A DNA stretch of 6,642 nucleotides from Desulfuromonas sp. SDB (lineage in GTDB: Bacteria; SDB-A). The stretch is from assembly GCA_001412365.1 (NCBI GenBank), contig LKUE01000248.1, positions 1 through 6,642 on the forward strand. The letters are read 5' to 3'. Positions 6,414-6,642 of the stretch are shown here, piece after piece. The notes beneath the pieces were generated by a model, which did not search any database, was not told the origin of the DNA, and saw only the letters and a list, made by a program, of their open reading frames with translations. Positions within the stretch are counted from its first letter, which is position 1, and each line of letters starts with the position of its first letter. A program made the position numbers and the translations under genes.

Positions 6414-6642
6414 TTTCAAATCGAGCAAAAATTTTCGGATTTTCTCTGGTATCTATTTTTTCATTGATAATATATTTTTACACCATGTCTCCCACTGTAG
6501 CTTTCTGGGACTGTGGAGAATTTATCGCCGCCAGCTACAGTCTGGGCATACCCCATCCTCCGGGCACCCCCCTGGTGATATTGATAGGGAGGGTATTCAG
6601 TTTAATTCCCCTGGGCACCATAGCCCAGAGAATAACCTTTGT
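6410..6642 (+). CDS. DUF2723 membrane protein, N-terminal part, 3' truncated
   Basis: The ATG at 6410-6412 overlaps the cdaA stop at 6411-6413 by ATGA, and the frame stays open for 77 codons to the right edge. A first membrane helix spans about residues 8-25. It is followed by [17 protein letters not shown] at 27-43 and then [11 protein letters not shown] at 45-55, the hallmark opening of DUF2723 proteins. A second hydrophobic stretch begins at about 54. DUF2723 includes human TMEM260, a protein O-mannosyltransferase, and the Asp/Glu pair (D34, E37) just after the first helix is where GT-C enzymes carry acidic catalytic residues. A role in transferring a sugar from a lipid carrier to an extracytoplasmic acceptor is therefore inferred, not shown. 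Full-length members have many further membrane helices, which lie outside the window. Confidence 0.88.
   Translation, partial: MISNRAKIFGFSLVSIFSLIIYFYTMSPTVAFWDCGEFIAASYSLGIPHPPGTPLVILIGRVFSLIPLGTIAQRITF

Noticed and set aside
1-6642. Hidden mobile, CRISPR or defence system
   Set aside because: Genes are contiguous, on one strand and all of recognised families. No repeat array, transposase, terminal inverted repeats or tRNA-like sequence was seen on either strand.

Overview
The window is a compact, AT-rich (roughly 40% G+C by eye), entirely plus-strand stretch of bacterial chromosome. It holds five complete housekeeping genes between two truncated membrane-protein genes. Almost every base is coding: the junctions are an 11-base gap, a 2-base gap, a 22-base gap, a 4-base ATGA overlap, a 10-base overlap and a second ATGA overlap. 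This looks like one transcription unit. No room for an internal promoter or terminator was found, and there is no RNA gene, CRISPR array, mobile element or non-coding stretch over 300 bases.

Layout: (1) bases 1-1001, the C-terminal part of a polytopic GT-C (PMT/ArnT-like) glycosyltransferase entering from the left edge; (2) 1013-1975 tilS, tRNA(Ile) lysidine synthetase, in the short form; (3) 1978-2496 hpt, hypoxanthine phosphoribosyltransferase; (4) 2519-4393 ftsH, membrane AAA+ zinc protease; (5) 4390-5607 folP, dihydropteroate synthase with an N-terminal extension of about 130 residues; (6) 5598-6413 cdaA, membrane diadenylate cyclase; (7) 6410 to the right edge, the first 77 codons of a DUF2723 membrane protein, probably also a GT-C glycosyltransferase.

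The order tilS-hpt-ftsH is a widely conserved bacterial cluster, and folP often lies next to ftsH. The folP-cdaA adjacency and the DUF2723 gene with its W-D-C-G-E signature recall the FCB superphylum (Bacteroidetes, Gemmatimonadetes, Cloacimonadota, Marinimicrobia and relatives) more than a classical Firmicute, where cdaA normally sits with cdaR and glmM. That placement is inference from remembered gene order and is only moderately secure.

Together the genes cover decoding fidelity (TilS), purine salvage (Hpt), membrane-protein quality control (FtsH), folate synthesis (FolP), c-di-AMP signalling (CdaA) and, at both ends, probable sugar transfer across the membrane. I see no convincing new defence, mobile or signalling system. 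The points worth a second look are the extended FolP, the cdaA-DUF2723 coupling, the Met in the CdaA G-x-R-H-R motif, and three G/C homopolymers of 8-9 bases inside genes.
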